Part shown: in pieces, positions 48,447 to 57,011 of the stretch
How positions within the stretch are numbered: the first letter of the stretch is position 1
How the letters are laid out: each line of letters starts with the position of its first letter
Origin: Flavobacteriaceae bacterium UJ101
GTDB taxonomy: Bacteria; Bacteroidota; Bacteroidia; Flavobacteriales; UJ101
NCBI GenBank assembly: GCA_001880285.1
Contig: CP016269.1
Coordinates: 2,800,501 to 2,864,500, forward strand
Direction of reading: 5' to 3'
Length of the DNA: 64,000 bases
Made by a program: the position numbers and the translations under genes
The notes under the pieces: generated by a model
Seen by the model: only the letters and a program-made list of their open reading frames with translations
Told to the model about the DNA's origin: nothing
Database searches by the model: none

Positions 48447-49847
48447 TTACGATAAATCTCTCATAATTTCTAACTCACGTTCTTTTTTCCATGTTCCTCC
48501 AGTAAAGTCAGGTATTTTGATTGAATTACTATTTTGTAAAACTGATAATTCAGATAGTGGAGTAATAGCACTCCACATAACACTATCATATATGTTAATA
48601 TCTAATGGTAAGCCTAGGTTTAAGCAAGTAATTAAGCGGTAGACCATAACAAAATCCATACCCCCATGTCCTTGTTTATAATTTTCACTAATTCCTTGTA
48701 ATTTTTTAATCATAGGGTGCTTAAAATCTTTTTTGTACTTGATGAAATCTTCTTTCGATAGCCATTCATGTCCCCAATATTTTAATTCTTTTTTATCATC
48801 AATGTATAATCGACTAGGATAACCGTTATGTACTGCATGAGTACCAATTACTTTGTTAATACGAGAATAAGGACTGCCTGTATGTACATCAAATTGTAAC
48901 ATAATAGTTTTTCCTTTTTCTGTTTTAATCATTGTAGTATTCATGTCACCACATTTAATAGAAGTATAAGGTTTGTTAAATTGTTTGGCTGTTTGACTTA
49001 GATTTAACTCTCTTGAACTCATCGATGTTAAATGGGAAAAAGTATCGCCACGTCCAATTTTCATATACATGCTAATGGGCCCTAAACCATGAGTGGTATA
49101 AAAATTTCCATCACGATTTACATGATGTTTAATACGCCATTGATCTTGGTAATAATGAGAGTCTAACATATGTTTTCTTAAATCATGTATGTAAGCTCCT
49201 TCTGCATGAGTTAAATCTCCAAAAATACCATTCTCAATCATATTTAAAACCCAAAGTTCTTCTTCATTGTAACAGCAATTCTCAATCATAATACAATGCC
49301 TTTGAGTTTTCTCTGCTGTTTCTATAAGTTTCCAGCAATCTTCTATCGTATAAGCAATAGGAACTTCGCAAGCGACATGTTTCCCGTGTTCCATGCTATA
49401 TAATGCCATTGGAGTATGTAATTCCCAAGGAGTTGCAATCAGTATTAAATCAAGATCGTCTCTTTTAATTAAGTTTTTCCAATCGTTTTCATTATTACAA
49501 TATGAAATTATTTTTTCTTTTTGAAGCGGTTGAATTTTATCAATAACAGTATCAACTTTTTGTTGGTTTAGATCAGATAAAGCAATAATCTCAGCACGAT
49601 TATTTTCAATTAACCAATGAAACATTTGTGTTAAAACTTGCCCACGGTTTCCTAATCCAATTATTCCAACTCGAACTTTTTCTATAGGTTTAGTTTTTAA
49701 ACCAAAAGCAGATCCGGTTACTTTTTTTGAAACATCTTCTAAAGCTTGTTGAATAAAATCAGAATTTATATGACCAAAAGAATATAAAGGTGTTGTTAAT
49801 AAAGCAGAAGTGCCTATTAACGATTTAAGAAACTTATTTCTATTCAT
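48447..49847 (-). CDS. Gfo/Idh/MocA oxidoreductase, GH109-type (alpha-N-acetylgalactosaminidase family)
   Basis: A 466-residue protein. A hydrophobic N-terminal segment (FLKSLIGTSALLTTPLYSFG) suggests export. A Rossmann NAD-binding domain begins at about residue 58 (VGIIGLGNRGQ, ALSDLN), followed by the Gfo/Idh/MocA domain with HVACEVPIAYT, ENCCYNEEELWVL, EGAYIHDLR and TTHGLGPI. These motifs match the NAD-dependent glycosidases of family GH109 first found in Elizabethkingia. The expected activity is hydrolysis of terminal alpha-GalNAc. The N-terminus reads NRNKF, not the twin-arginine pattern RR often seen in this family. No other sugar-use genes are adjacent. Confidence 0.85.
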   Translation of the reverse strand: MNRNKFLKSLIGTSALLTTPLYSFGHINSDFIQQALEDVSKKVTGSAFGLKTKPIEKVRVGIIGLGNRGQVLTQMFHWLIENNRAEIIALSDLNQQKVDTVIDKIQPLQKEKIISYCNNENDWKNLIKRDDLDLILIATPWELHTPMALYSMEHGKHVACEVPIAYTIEDCWKLIETAEKTQRHCIMIENCCYNEEELWVLNMIENGIFGDLTHAEGAYIHDLRKHMLDSHYYQDQWRIKHHVNRDGNFYTTHGLGPISMYMKIGRGDTFSHLTSMSSRELNLSQTAKQFNKPYTSIKCGDMNTTMIKTEKGKTIMLQFDVHTGSPYSRINKVIGTHAVHNGYPSRLYIDDKKELKYWGHEWLSKEDFIKYKKDFKHPMIKKLQGISENYKQGHGGMDFVMVYRLITCLNLGLPLDINIYDSVMWSAITPLSELSVLQNSNSIKIPDFTGGTWKKERELEIMRDLS

Positions 49848-49928
49848 ATGAAAAGTATAGAGTTATTAAAAACTAAAGATAAATAATAAATCCATTAAAA
49901 AATAATATAAATTCAATTATTCAGAATC

Positions 49929-51179
49929 TTATTTTTTGATTTTCAAATCAAGGTTTTTTACTAAAGGTTCAATACTTAAACCTTGAATAATAATAGAGAA
50001 GATTACAATCATATAGGTTATAACTAAGAAAAGTTCACGATGCATATCACTTGTAAGGCTTAAAGCCAAAGCAATTGATATTCCACCTCTTAGACCACCC
50101 CAAGTCATGATTATTTCCATTTTAGGAACAAATTTCAACCTCTTGCGTAGGATGAAAATAGGTAGAAATAAAGATAAATAACGAGAGAATAATACTAGAG
50201 GTAAAACCAATAAACTAGCAATTAAGTAATCTTCATTGTAAATCAAAATTAATAATTCCAGTCCTATCATTACAAATAGAATTGCATTCAATAAAATATC
50301 AACCAATTCCCAAAATTTATTGATATAAAGAGCTGTCATTTTTGATTTAGAATCATTTTTAGTAGGGTTGTTTCCAACAATTAATCCAATTGCGACCATT
50401 GATAAAGGTGCTGAAAAATGAAAATGTTGTGCTAGTATAGTTCCTCCCATAATAGTAGCCAGTGTAATAATAATTTGAACACTGTAATCATCAATAATTC
50501 GTAATAATCGAGCGGTCAACCATCCTAATAGAATACCAAAAATAATTCCACCTAGTACTTCTTGTCCGAATAAATGAAAAACATTAAAAAGTTCTAAATT
50601 AGATTTTTTTGATTCTGCAATTTTAAAAACAGTAAGAAAAATGACTACTCCAACACCGTCATTGAATAATGATTCCCCTACAATAATATTTTCTAATCTT
50701 TTAGGAATACCAGCTTGTTTTAAAATTCCTAATACAGCAATAGGGTCGGTAGGTGAAATCAAGGCACCAAATAATAGACAGTAAATAAAATCGATGGGTA
50801 GACCTATTATAGGTAAAATAAGATAGGTGAAACCTCCTACTAAAAATGTAGAAACTAAGGTTCCTAAGGTTGCAAAAATAATAATTGCTAAGCGTTGGAC
50901 TTTTAATTGTTTAAGATTGGTATGAAAAGAGCCCGTAAAAAGTAAAAAGCTAAGCATAATATCCAATAGAATATGTGTAAAGTCTATGTGGGATATGAAT
51001 TGTTTTACAGCTTGTAAAAATGTGTCATCAAAAAAACTGATAACGATAGCACACAGACTAGCAATTATGGTAATGATAACCAATCCAATGGTATTAGGGA
51101 GTTTTAATAATTTGATATTTAAACAGCTAAATAAAGCTGCTATAACTATTAGTATAGTAGCAATTAAGAAAGGATCCAT
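49929..51179 (-). CDS. Na+(K+)/H+ antiporter, CPA1 type
   Basis: A 416-residue inner-membrane protein with about 12 hydrophobic segments. Family signs are LFGALISPTDPIAVLGIL with the ion-site-type Asp, VGESLFNDGVGVVIF, and TWGGLRGGISIALAL near the C-terminus. It should exchange Na+ or K+ for protons for pH and ion balance. ATG 51179 was chosen because an in-frame TTG at 51206 overlaps a TAAATTTG -7 box and would lie before the transcript starts. Confidence 0.9.
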   Translation of the reverse strand: MDPFLIATILIVIAALFSCLNIKLLKLPNTIGLVIITIIASLCAIVISFFDDTFLQAVKQFISHIDFTHILLDIMLSFLLFTGSFHTNLKQLKVQRLAIIIFATLGTLVSTFLVGGFTYLILPIIGLPIDFIYCLLFGALISPTDPIAVLGILKQAGIPKRLENIIVGESLFNDGVGVVIFLTVFKIAESKKSNLELFNVFHLFGQEVLGGIIFGILLGWLTARLLRIIDDYSVQIIITLATIMGGTILAQHFHFSAPLSMVAIGLIVGNNPTKNDSKSKMTALYINKFWELVDILLNAILFVMIGLELLILIYNEDYLIASLLVLPLVLFSRYLSLFLPIFILRKRLKFVPKMEIIMTWGGLRGGISIALALSLTSDMHRELFLVITYMIVIFSIIIQGLSIEPLVKNLDLKIKK

Positions 51180-51203
51180 AATTTGTACTTTAGAATTTTT
51201 AGG

Positions 51204-51211
51204 CAAATTTA
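51204..51211 (-). promoter_or_regulatory. Antiporter -7 box
   Basis: TAAATTTG on the minus strand matches TANNTTTG, 24 bases before ATG 51179. This fixes the start codon. Confidence 0.65.
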
Positions 51212-51286
51212 TGGATTCTAAGAGGTATAAATCAAAAGATTAGAGCGTTAATATACTTGATATCAATCATAGTGTTTTTAAAGAAA

Positions 51287-51320
51287 AAGATCCCAAATTT
51301 ATTTTGGGATCTTTCTTTTT
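51287..51320 (-). terminator. Terminator after lpdA
   Basis: Stem AAAGATCCCAAA / TTTGGGATCTTT read on the minus strand, followed by T-rich sequence, 15 bases beyond the lpdA stop. Confidence 0.82.
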
Positions 51321-51334
51321 ATTATAATGAATTC

Positions 51335-52720
51335 TTAGATATGAATCACTTCATCATAAGCGTCGGCAACCGCTTCCATTACCATTTCACTTAAAGTTGG
51401 GTGAGGGTGTACTGCTTTTAATACTTCATGACCTGTTGTTTCTAATTTACGAGCAACAACTGCTTCAGCAATCATATCGGTTACACCGTTACCAATCATG
51501 TGGCATCCTAGCCATTCACCATATTTAGCGTCGAAGATTACTTTAATGAATCCTTCAGAATCACCATTGGCTGTAGCTTTACCATTAGCAGTGAAAGGAA
51601 ATTTACCTACTTTGATATCAAATCCTTTTTCTTTTGCTTGAGTTTCTGTTAAACCAACAGATGAAATTTCAGGATGACAATAAGTACAACCAGGAATATT
51701 TCCATAATCCATTGCTTCTACATGCATTCCAGCAATTTTTTCTACACAGATAATTCCTTCAGCAGAAGCAACGTGTGCTAATGCAGGTCCAGGAACAATA
51801 TCTCCAATAGCATAATAACCTGGAACATTAGTTTGGTAGTAATCGCTTACTAAAACACGACCACGATCTGTAGATATACCTACATCTTCTAAACCGATTC
51901 CTTCTAAATTGGTTTCAACACCTACTGCTGATAATACGATATCTGCTTCTAAAATTTCTTCTCCTTTTTTGGTTTTAACATGAGCTTTTACACCTTCTCC
52001 AGAAGTATCTACTTTTTCAACAGAAGAATTGGTCATAACTTTAATTCCTTTTTTCTTGAAAGAACGTTCCAATTGTTTCGAAACATCTTCATCTTCTACA
52101 GGAACAATACGAGGTAAAAACTCTACAATTGTAACTTCGGCACCCATTGTGTGATAAAAGTCAGCAAATTCAACTCCAATAGCTCCAGATCCAACTACGA
52201 TTAATTTTTTAGGAACTTCAGGTAACGTTAAAGCTTGACGATAACCGATTACTTTTTTACCATCTTGAGGTAAGTTAGGTAATACACGTGAACGAGCCCC
52301 TGTAGCGATAATGATGTGATCAGCTGAATATTCAGTTGTTTTACCTTCATTGGTAACATCCATCTTTTTCCCTGGTTTTAGTTTTCCAGCTCCCCAAAGA
52401 ACATCAACTTTATTCTTTTTTAATAAGAATTCAACTCCTTTACTCATTTTGTTGGCAACTCCACGAGAACGCTCAATTACTTTATCAAATTCATATCCAA
52501 CACCTTCTGCTTTTAAACCAAAATCTTCTGCATGTTGTAAATATTTGAATACTTGAGCACTTTTTAAAAGGGCTTTGGTAGGAATACATCCCCAGTTTAA
52601 GCAAATTCCACCTAAATTTTCTTTTTCAACGATGGCAGTTTTTAATCCTAATTGTGCTGCTCTGATAGCTGCTACATATCCACCAGGACCACTACCTAAA
52701 ACGATTACATCGTATTTCAT
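51335..52720 (-). CDS. lpdA: Dihydrolipoyl dehydrogenase (E3)
   Basis: A 461-residue FAD enzyme that reoxidises dihydrolipoamide in pyruvate/2-oxo acid dehydrogenase and glycine cleavage complexes. It has the FAD motif GSGPGGYVAAIRAAQLG, the redox-active Cys pair in GGICLNWGCIPTKALL, the NAD motif VGSGAIGVEFA, YAIGDI, and the C-terminal HPHPTLSEMVMEA with the catalytic His-Glu pair. Length and motifs are standard. No other subunits of the complexes lie nearby. Confidence 0.96.
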   Translation of the reverse strand: MKYDVIVLGSGPGGYVAAIRAAQLGLKTAIVEKENLGGICLNWGCIPTKALLKSAQVFKYLQHAEDFGLKAEGVGYEFDKVIERSRGVANKMSKGVEFLLKKNKVDVLWGAGKLKPGKKMDVTNEGKTTEYSADHIIIATGARSRVLPNLPQDGKKVIGYRQALTLPEVPKKLIVVGSGAIGVEFADFYHTMGAEVTIVEFLPRIVPVEDEDVSKQLERSFKKKGIKVMTNSSVEKVDTSGEGVKAHVKTKKGEEILEADIVLSAVGVETNLEGIGLEDVGISTDRGRVLVSDYYQTNVPGYYAIGDIVPGPALAHVASAEGIICVEKIAGMHVEAMDYGNIPGCTYCHPEISSVGLTETQAKEKGFDIKVGKFPFTANGKATANGDSEGFIKVIFDAKYGEWLGCHMIGNGVTDMIAEAVVARKLETTGHEVLKAVHPHPTLSEMVMEAVADAYDEVIHI

Positions 52721-52917
52721 TATGAAGTGTTTTTTATTTTAAAATTTTTGAGCCACTAAATTACAAAATAGTTATGAAATAATGATAAGTATTAATTAGA
52801 AAGTATGTTTTTGTATGGTTAAGATTAAAACACTTTGATAAGGTAAAAAAAGTATAAAATAAGGGAAGTTTATACCAAAAGGATTAAATTAGCCGTTGAT
52901 TAAGTAGAAATAATGGA

Positions 52918-54906
52918 ATGAAAGATAAAATCCTGATTTTTTTAACGGTACTATGTACCTATATGCATGCGCAAATTATTAATACATATGATCCAACTTT
53001 TAATAGGCGAGATTCGATTCAAAAATTTGCTGAAAGAGAAAAGACTGATTCTACTAAAACGGTTTATATGCCTGAAGATTCAGATTATCGCTATTGGACG
53101 GAAAATTCAGATACATTGGTAATCGATCCTTCATTGTCACTAGCTAATTACTACAATCAAAATTATGCCCATAAAGATACTTACGGTTATATGTTAATGC
53201 CTAATATTGGTCAAGGTGCAAATGAGTTGATTTATCACCCTGACTTTAGTGTGGTACCACAAATGGGCTTTACAGGTAAGCGATTTAATTACAAAGGAGT
53301 TGATGATATTAAATATTATGATGTTCGAACTCCGGTAACGGAATTTAACTATCAAAGTGGTTATGAAGAAGGGCAGATATTAGAAACGACTTTTACACAT
53401 AGTATTAATAAAACACTAAATTATTCCATAACGTATCAAGGATTACGTTCTTTAGGACGCTATAATGATCAATTGGCAAGTGATCGAAAAGTGATAGCAA
53501 CATTAAATTATCGTTCTAGAAAAGGACGTTATAAATTTTGGACTCACTATGCTTCACAAAATATTGACAATGAAGAAAGTGCAGGTATTCGAGAGGTGAC
53601 TGAATTTGAAAATGCAGATCAAAATTATACCGATCGTAAAACATTTACATCTAATTTACAAGGAGCTAGTTCTGAACTAGATTCCCGTCGATTTCATTTT
53701 GCACAACAATATGGTTTGTTGAAAGGAATTAGTAAGAAAGATTCTTCAACCTATCGTCCGATTACATTACAACATAAATTTACTTATGAAAAGCAAAAGT
53801 ATTTGTATAAGGAATCAGAAGTAAATAGTTTTTTTGATAGTGATGTGATCACAGGAAAGGATCGAAGTTCGTTAAGTGAATACACTTGGTTAAGGAATGA
53901 AGTTTCGGCTATAGGTAATTTAAATGATAAACTTCGTTTAGAAGCAGGGATTTCCTATGATAATTTCACGTACGGATATGATTCTATTTTAGTTACAAAT
54001 TTAATTAATGTACCGGCAGAGGTGAATGGAAATTTAATTTCAGCTATAGGAAAGTTAAATTTTAATTGGAGTGATCGATTGTATTTAAAAGCCGATGCTC
54101 AATATGCTTTAGGAGGAGATTATAGCAATTCGTACCAATTAAATTCTAATTTAGATTTTAAATTGATGGAGGATGTTTTATTAGATGGTGGAATTAATGT
54201 AGCTTCAACAGCACCTAATTTAAATATGGTTTTGAATCAGAGTTTTTATAGTGATTATAATTACTACAATAATTTTGATAAAATTAATAGCCAACAAATT
54301 CATTTAGGTTTACGATCGAATAAATACTTTAATGCAAAGGCCAATTTTTATAACATTAACAATTATGTCTTTATAGATGATACAGAGCGACCTAAACAAT
54401 ATGGAGGCTCATTAAATTTGTTTAATGTAACCGTAAATAAAACCTTTCGCTATAGAAAATTTGGTTTAGAAAATACCTTTACTTATCAAAAGGTAACCAA
54501 TGGAGAAGAAATTTTACCTTTACCAGATTTTGTGACACGAAATACGTTGTATTATCAATCAAAAGCTTTTAAAGATAAAGCAGAGCTTCAAACGGGAATT
54601 TCATTCTATTATTTTGATAAATTTATGTCAAGAGCTTATTTCCCTGTATTAGGAGAATTTTCTTTACAAACATTAAATAGTACTAATTTAGATACAGGCG
54701 GAACAACGAATACATCTTCTGAAATAGGAGCGTACCCTTTGTTAGATCTATTCTTTAACATGAAGGTAAAAAGAATGCGTATTTATTTGAAATTACAACA
54801 TTTTAATCAATTGATTAATGACGGAGGAAATTATTATTCTGCTCCTAAAACACCGTATACTGATTGGGTTTTCCGTGTTGGATTTAAATGGTATTTATTT
54901 GTTTAA
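52918..54906 (+). CDS. Putative porin (PF14121-type outer-membrane protein)
   Basis: A 662-residue protein with a signal peptide (about 1-18, ending MHA before Q) and many alternating amphipathic strands (for example GRYKFWTHYASQN and ANFYNINNYVF). It ends DWVFRVGFKWYLFV, a typical terminal outer-membrane strand. The size and the early stretch DTYGYMLMPNIGQG agree with the putative porin family of Bacteroidota. Substrate unknown. It is transcribed alone and followed by the tRNA gene. Confidence 0.8.
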   Translation: MKDKILIFLTVLCTYMHAQIINTYDPTFNRRDSIQKFAEREKTDSTKTVYMPEDSDYRYWTENSDTLVIDPSLSLANYYNQNYAHKDTYGYMLMPNIGQGANELIYHPDFSVVPQMGFTGKRFNYKGVDDIKYYDVRTPVTEFNYQSGYEEGQILETTFTHSINKTLNYSITYQGLRSLGRYNDQLASDRKVIATLNYRSRKGRYKFWTHYASQNIDNEESAGIREVTEFENADQNYTDRKTFTSNLQGASSELDSRRFHFAQQYGLLKGISKKDSSTYRPITLQHKFTYEKQKYLYKESEVNSFFDSDVITGKDRSSLSEYTWLRNEVSAIGNLNDKLRLEAGISYDNFTYGYDSILVTNLINVPAEVNGNLISAIGKLNFNWSDRLYLKADAQYALGGDYSNSYQLNSNLDFKLMEDVLLDGGINVASTAPNLNMVLNQSFYSDYNYYNNFDKINSQQIHLGLRSNKYFNAKANFYNINNYVFIDDTERPKQYGGSLNLFNVTVNKTFRYRKFGLENTFTYQKVTNGEEILPLPDFVTRNTLYYQSKAFKDKAELQTGISFYYFDKFMSRAYFPVLGEFSLQTLNSTNLDTGGTTNTSSEIGAYPLLDLFFNMKVKRMRIYLKLQHFNQLINDGGNYYSAPKTPYTDWVFRVGFKWYLFV

Positions 54907-54977
54907 ACATTCTATTAAAAAAAGCCCAAAAAACATTTGATCAATTTCATAAGGTTTAGTATGTTTGCATTGCACTT

Positions 54978-55058
54978 GCCTTGGTGGCGGAATTGGTAGA
55001 CGCGCACGACTCAAACTCGTGTTCCTTTGGAGTGTGGGTTCGATTCCCACCCAAGGTA
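54978..55058 (+). tRNA. tRNA-Leu (CAA)
   Basis: An 81-base class II tRNA. Acceptor stem GCCTTGG/CCAAGGT (one G-U pair), D arm GCG/CGC, anticodon stem CACGA/TCGTG around loop CTCAAAC (anticodon CAA, codon UUG), a long variable arm, T stem GTGGG/CCCAC with TTCGATT, and discriminator A. The 3' CCA is not encoded. Confidence 0.95.
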
Positions 55059-55061
55059 CAG

Positions 55062-55097
55062 AAAACCTCTCGAATCGTTTGATTTTGAGAGGTTTTT
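55062..55097 (+). terminator. Terminator after tRNA-Leu
   Basis: Stem AAAACCTCTC / GAGAGGTTTT with T run, directly after the tRNA. Confidence 0.85.
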
Positions 55098-55414
55098 GTT
55101 TTTAACAGATACTTTGATCTTTATATATACCACAAATCGTGTTTTGATAGACTTTATTAAAAGAATTAATTGTCTTCGTATACTAAGCACTTCATATTAA
55201 AAAACTTGACAAAGTGTTCTTATCTAAAGAGTTTCCAAATTGTTTTGATTAAAAAGATAAAGTAGTGAGTATTTGACTTAATTATTGAGATAAAAATAAT
55301 TTTTAATCAATATTAGGCTAATTTTTAAGTTCTAATAATTTAAAAACTTAAAAAACTTGAACTTAAAAATAGATTTAATTTACAATCTTTACATATAAAA
55401 ACATAAAAGATAAT
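55098..55414. other. AT-rich intergenic stretch, no gene seen
   Basis: About 317 bases between the tRNA terminator and the T9SS gene. There is no reading frame of note and no clear TANNTTTG box. Short direct repeats of the type AACTTAAAAA/AACTTGAACTTAAAAA occur at about 55345-55370. It presumably holds the promoter of the downstream genes. Confidence 0.4.
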
Positions 55415-56986
55415 ATGAGTATGAAAAAACATCTACTGTTAGTAGTTCCATTGTTTGGATTATTTTCTTTATTAAAATCCCAAGAGATCGAGTGGCAAAA
55501 GAGCTTGGGAGGAGCTCAGGAGGAGTATTTATTTGATGCCATTCCCACCTTAGATTACGGATATATAGTAGCAGGAAGTTCCGTTTCCTCTAGTAGCGGT
55601 ACCAAAGAATTACATTCTTATGGTAATTTAGACTATTGGATTTGGAAGATGAAGGAGAACGGCGACTTAGAATGGGAACAAAATCTAGGGGGAGCAGGGA
55701 ATGACTTTTTACGAAGCATTCGCTATACTTCCGATGGAGGGTATATTTTAGGAGGTTCCTCTGATTCCCCTATTAATGAAGTAAAAACCGATTCGTGCAG
55801 AGGAAAGCAAGACTATTGGGTGGTCAAATTAGACGCCTTTGGGGCTACCCAGTGGCAAAGGACTTTAGGAGGGTCAGAAGACGATCAGTTGGAAGTGATT
55901 CGTCCATTAAGTGATAATGAGGGGTACATTCTAGCAGGAACATCAAGTTCATCAAACCACTTTGAAAAAGAAGAAGAAACCCGAGGCAACACGGATTATT
56001 GGATTGTAAAGATAAACGCCTCAGGGGCTACCCTGTGGCAGAAAACCTTAGGAGGGAACTATGCTGATCAAGTAAAGGGTTTAGAAGTATTACCAGAGAA
56101 CAAAGGCTATATCGTATACGGTTATTCGAATTCTACCATTTCAGGAGACAAAGAAACAAAAAATCATGGTTTAGGTGATGTTTGGGTAGTGCGTTTAACA
56201 TCAGAAGGTGAAGTGCTATGGCAAGAGAACTATGGAGGAAAAGGGGATGATATCCCGACAAGTTTGCAAATCACAGAAGAAGGGAACTATGTATTATTAG
56301 GTTACAGTAATAGTAATACGGAAGAAGGTATGGACTATTGGTTAATGGAATTTGATGATTTAGGAAGCATACATTTTGAAGAGACCTACAACGTAGGAAC
56401 TACGGATATAGCGACAGGACTTACGAAGAACAAAGATCATAGTTATTTAATTAGTGGCTATACCCGAACGAATTATAAGAATACGAATGGTCAGGAGTCT
56501 AAAGGAATAGAGGACTATGTGGTACTCAAAGTAGATAAGAGAGGAAAGAAACAGTGGGAGAGGCAGATAGGAGGAAAAGGATCAGATCGTTTATTGAATA
56601 CGGTACAGACAAGAGATGGTGGATATTTACTATCTGGAACATCGAATTCAAATGCTAACCGAGACAAAAGTGAAAGAAGTAATGGTTTGAAGGATTACTG
56701 GGTGGTGAAGTTAAAAGATGAGGCAGTGGATGTAGAGGAAATAGAAGAAGATCGAAGCATTCAATTGTATCCTGTTCCCACGGAGCGTTATCTAACAGTG
56801 GTAGTACCGTATGATTTTCAACAAGGATCAGCCCATATTTATGATTATGCAGGTCGTTTATTGCAAAGTCAGGAGTTAAAGAGTAGAACGGAAGTATTGG
56901 ATTTACTGGCCTTAGGCAGTGGTTTGTATATCATAAAGATCCAAACGGAGAAAGAAGAAGTAAGTAAGAAGATAATAAAGAAATAA
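55415..56986 (+). CDS. T9SS-sorted repeat protein
   Basis: A 523-residue secreted protein. Signal peptide about 1-22 (ending LLKS before Q), then about seven repeats of 50-60 residues. Each has a WxxxxGG(xx)D core (EWQKSLGGAQEE, QWQRTLGGSEDD, LWQKTLGGNYAD), a DGGYILxG(S/T)S strand and a DYWVVKL strand, suggesting a beta-propeller. Residues about 450-523 are a type A T9SS C-terminal sorting domain (LYPVPTERYLTVVVP, ending SKKIIKK), so it should cross the outer membrane by the gliding/Por system and be anchored or released. It lies 25 bases before the first RHS-repeat gene, so the three genes may form one unit. Confidence 0.85.
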   Translation: MSMKKHLLLVVPLFGLFSLLKSQEIEWQKSLGGAQEEYLFDAIPTLDYGYIVAGSSVSSSSGTKELHSYGNLDYWIWKMKENGDLEWEQNLGGAGNDFLRSIRYTSDGGYILGGSSDSPINEVKTDSCRGKQDYWVVKLDAFGATQWQRTLGGSEDDQLEVIRPLSDNEGYILAGTSSSSNHFEKEEETRGNTDYWIVKINASGATLWQKTLGGNYADQVKGLEVLPENKGYIVYGYSNSTISGDKETKNHGLGDVWVVRLTSEGEVLWQENYGGKGDDIPTSLQITEEGNYVLLGYSNSNTEEGMDYWLMEFDDLGSIHFEETYNVGTTDIATGLTKNKDHSYLISGYTRTNYKNTNGQESKGIEDYVVLKVDKRGKKQWERQIGGKGSDRLLNTVQTRDGGYLLSGTSNSNANRDKSERSNGLKDYWVVKLKDEAVDVEEIEEDRSIQLYPVPTERYLTVVVPYDFQQGSAHIYDYAGRLLQSQELKSRTEVLDLLALGSGLYIIKIQTEKEEVSKKIIKK

Positions 56987-57011
56987 TAAACCAATTAATT
57001 TAAAATAGAAG

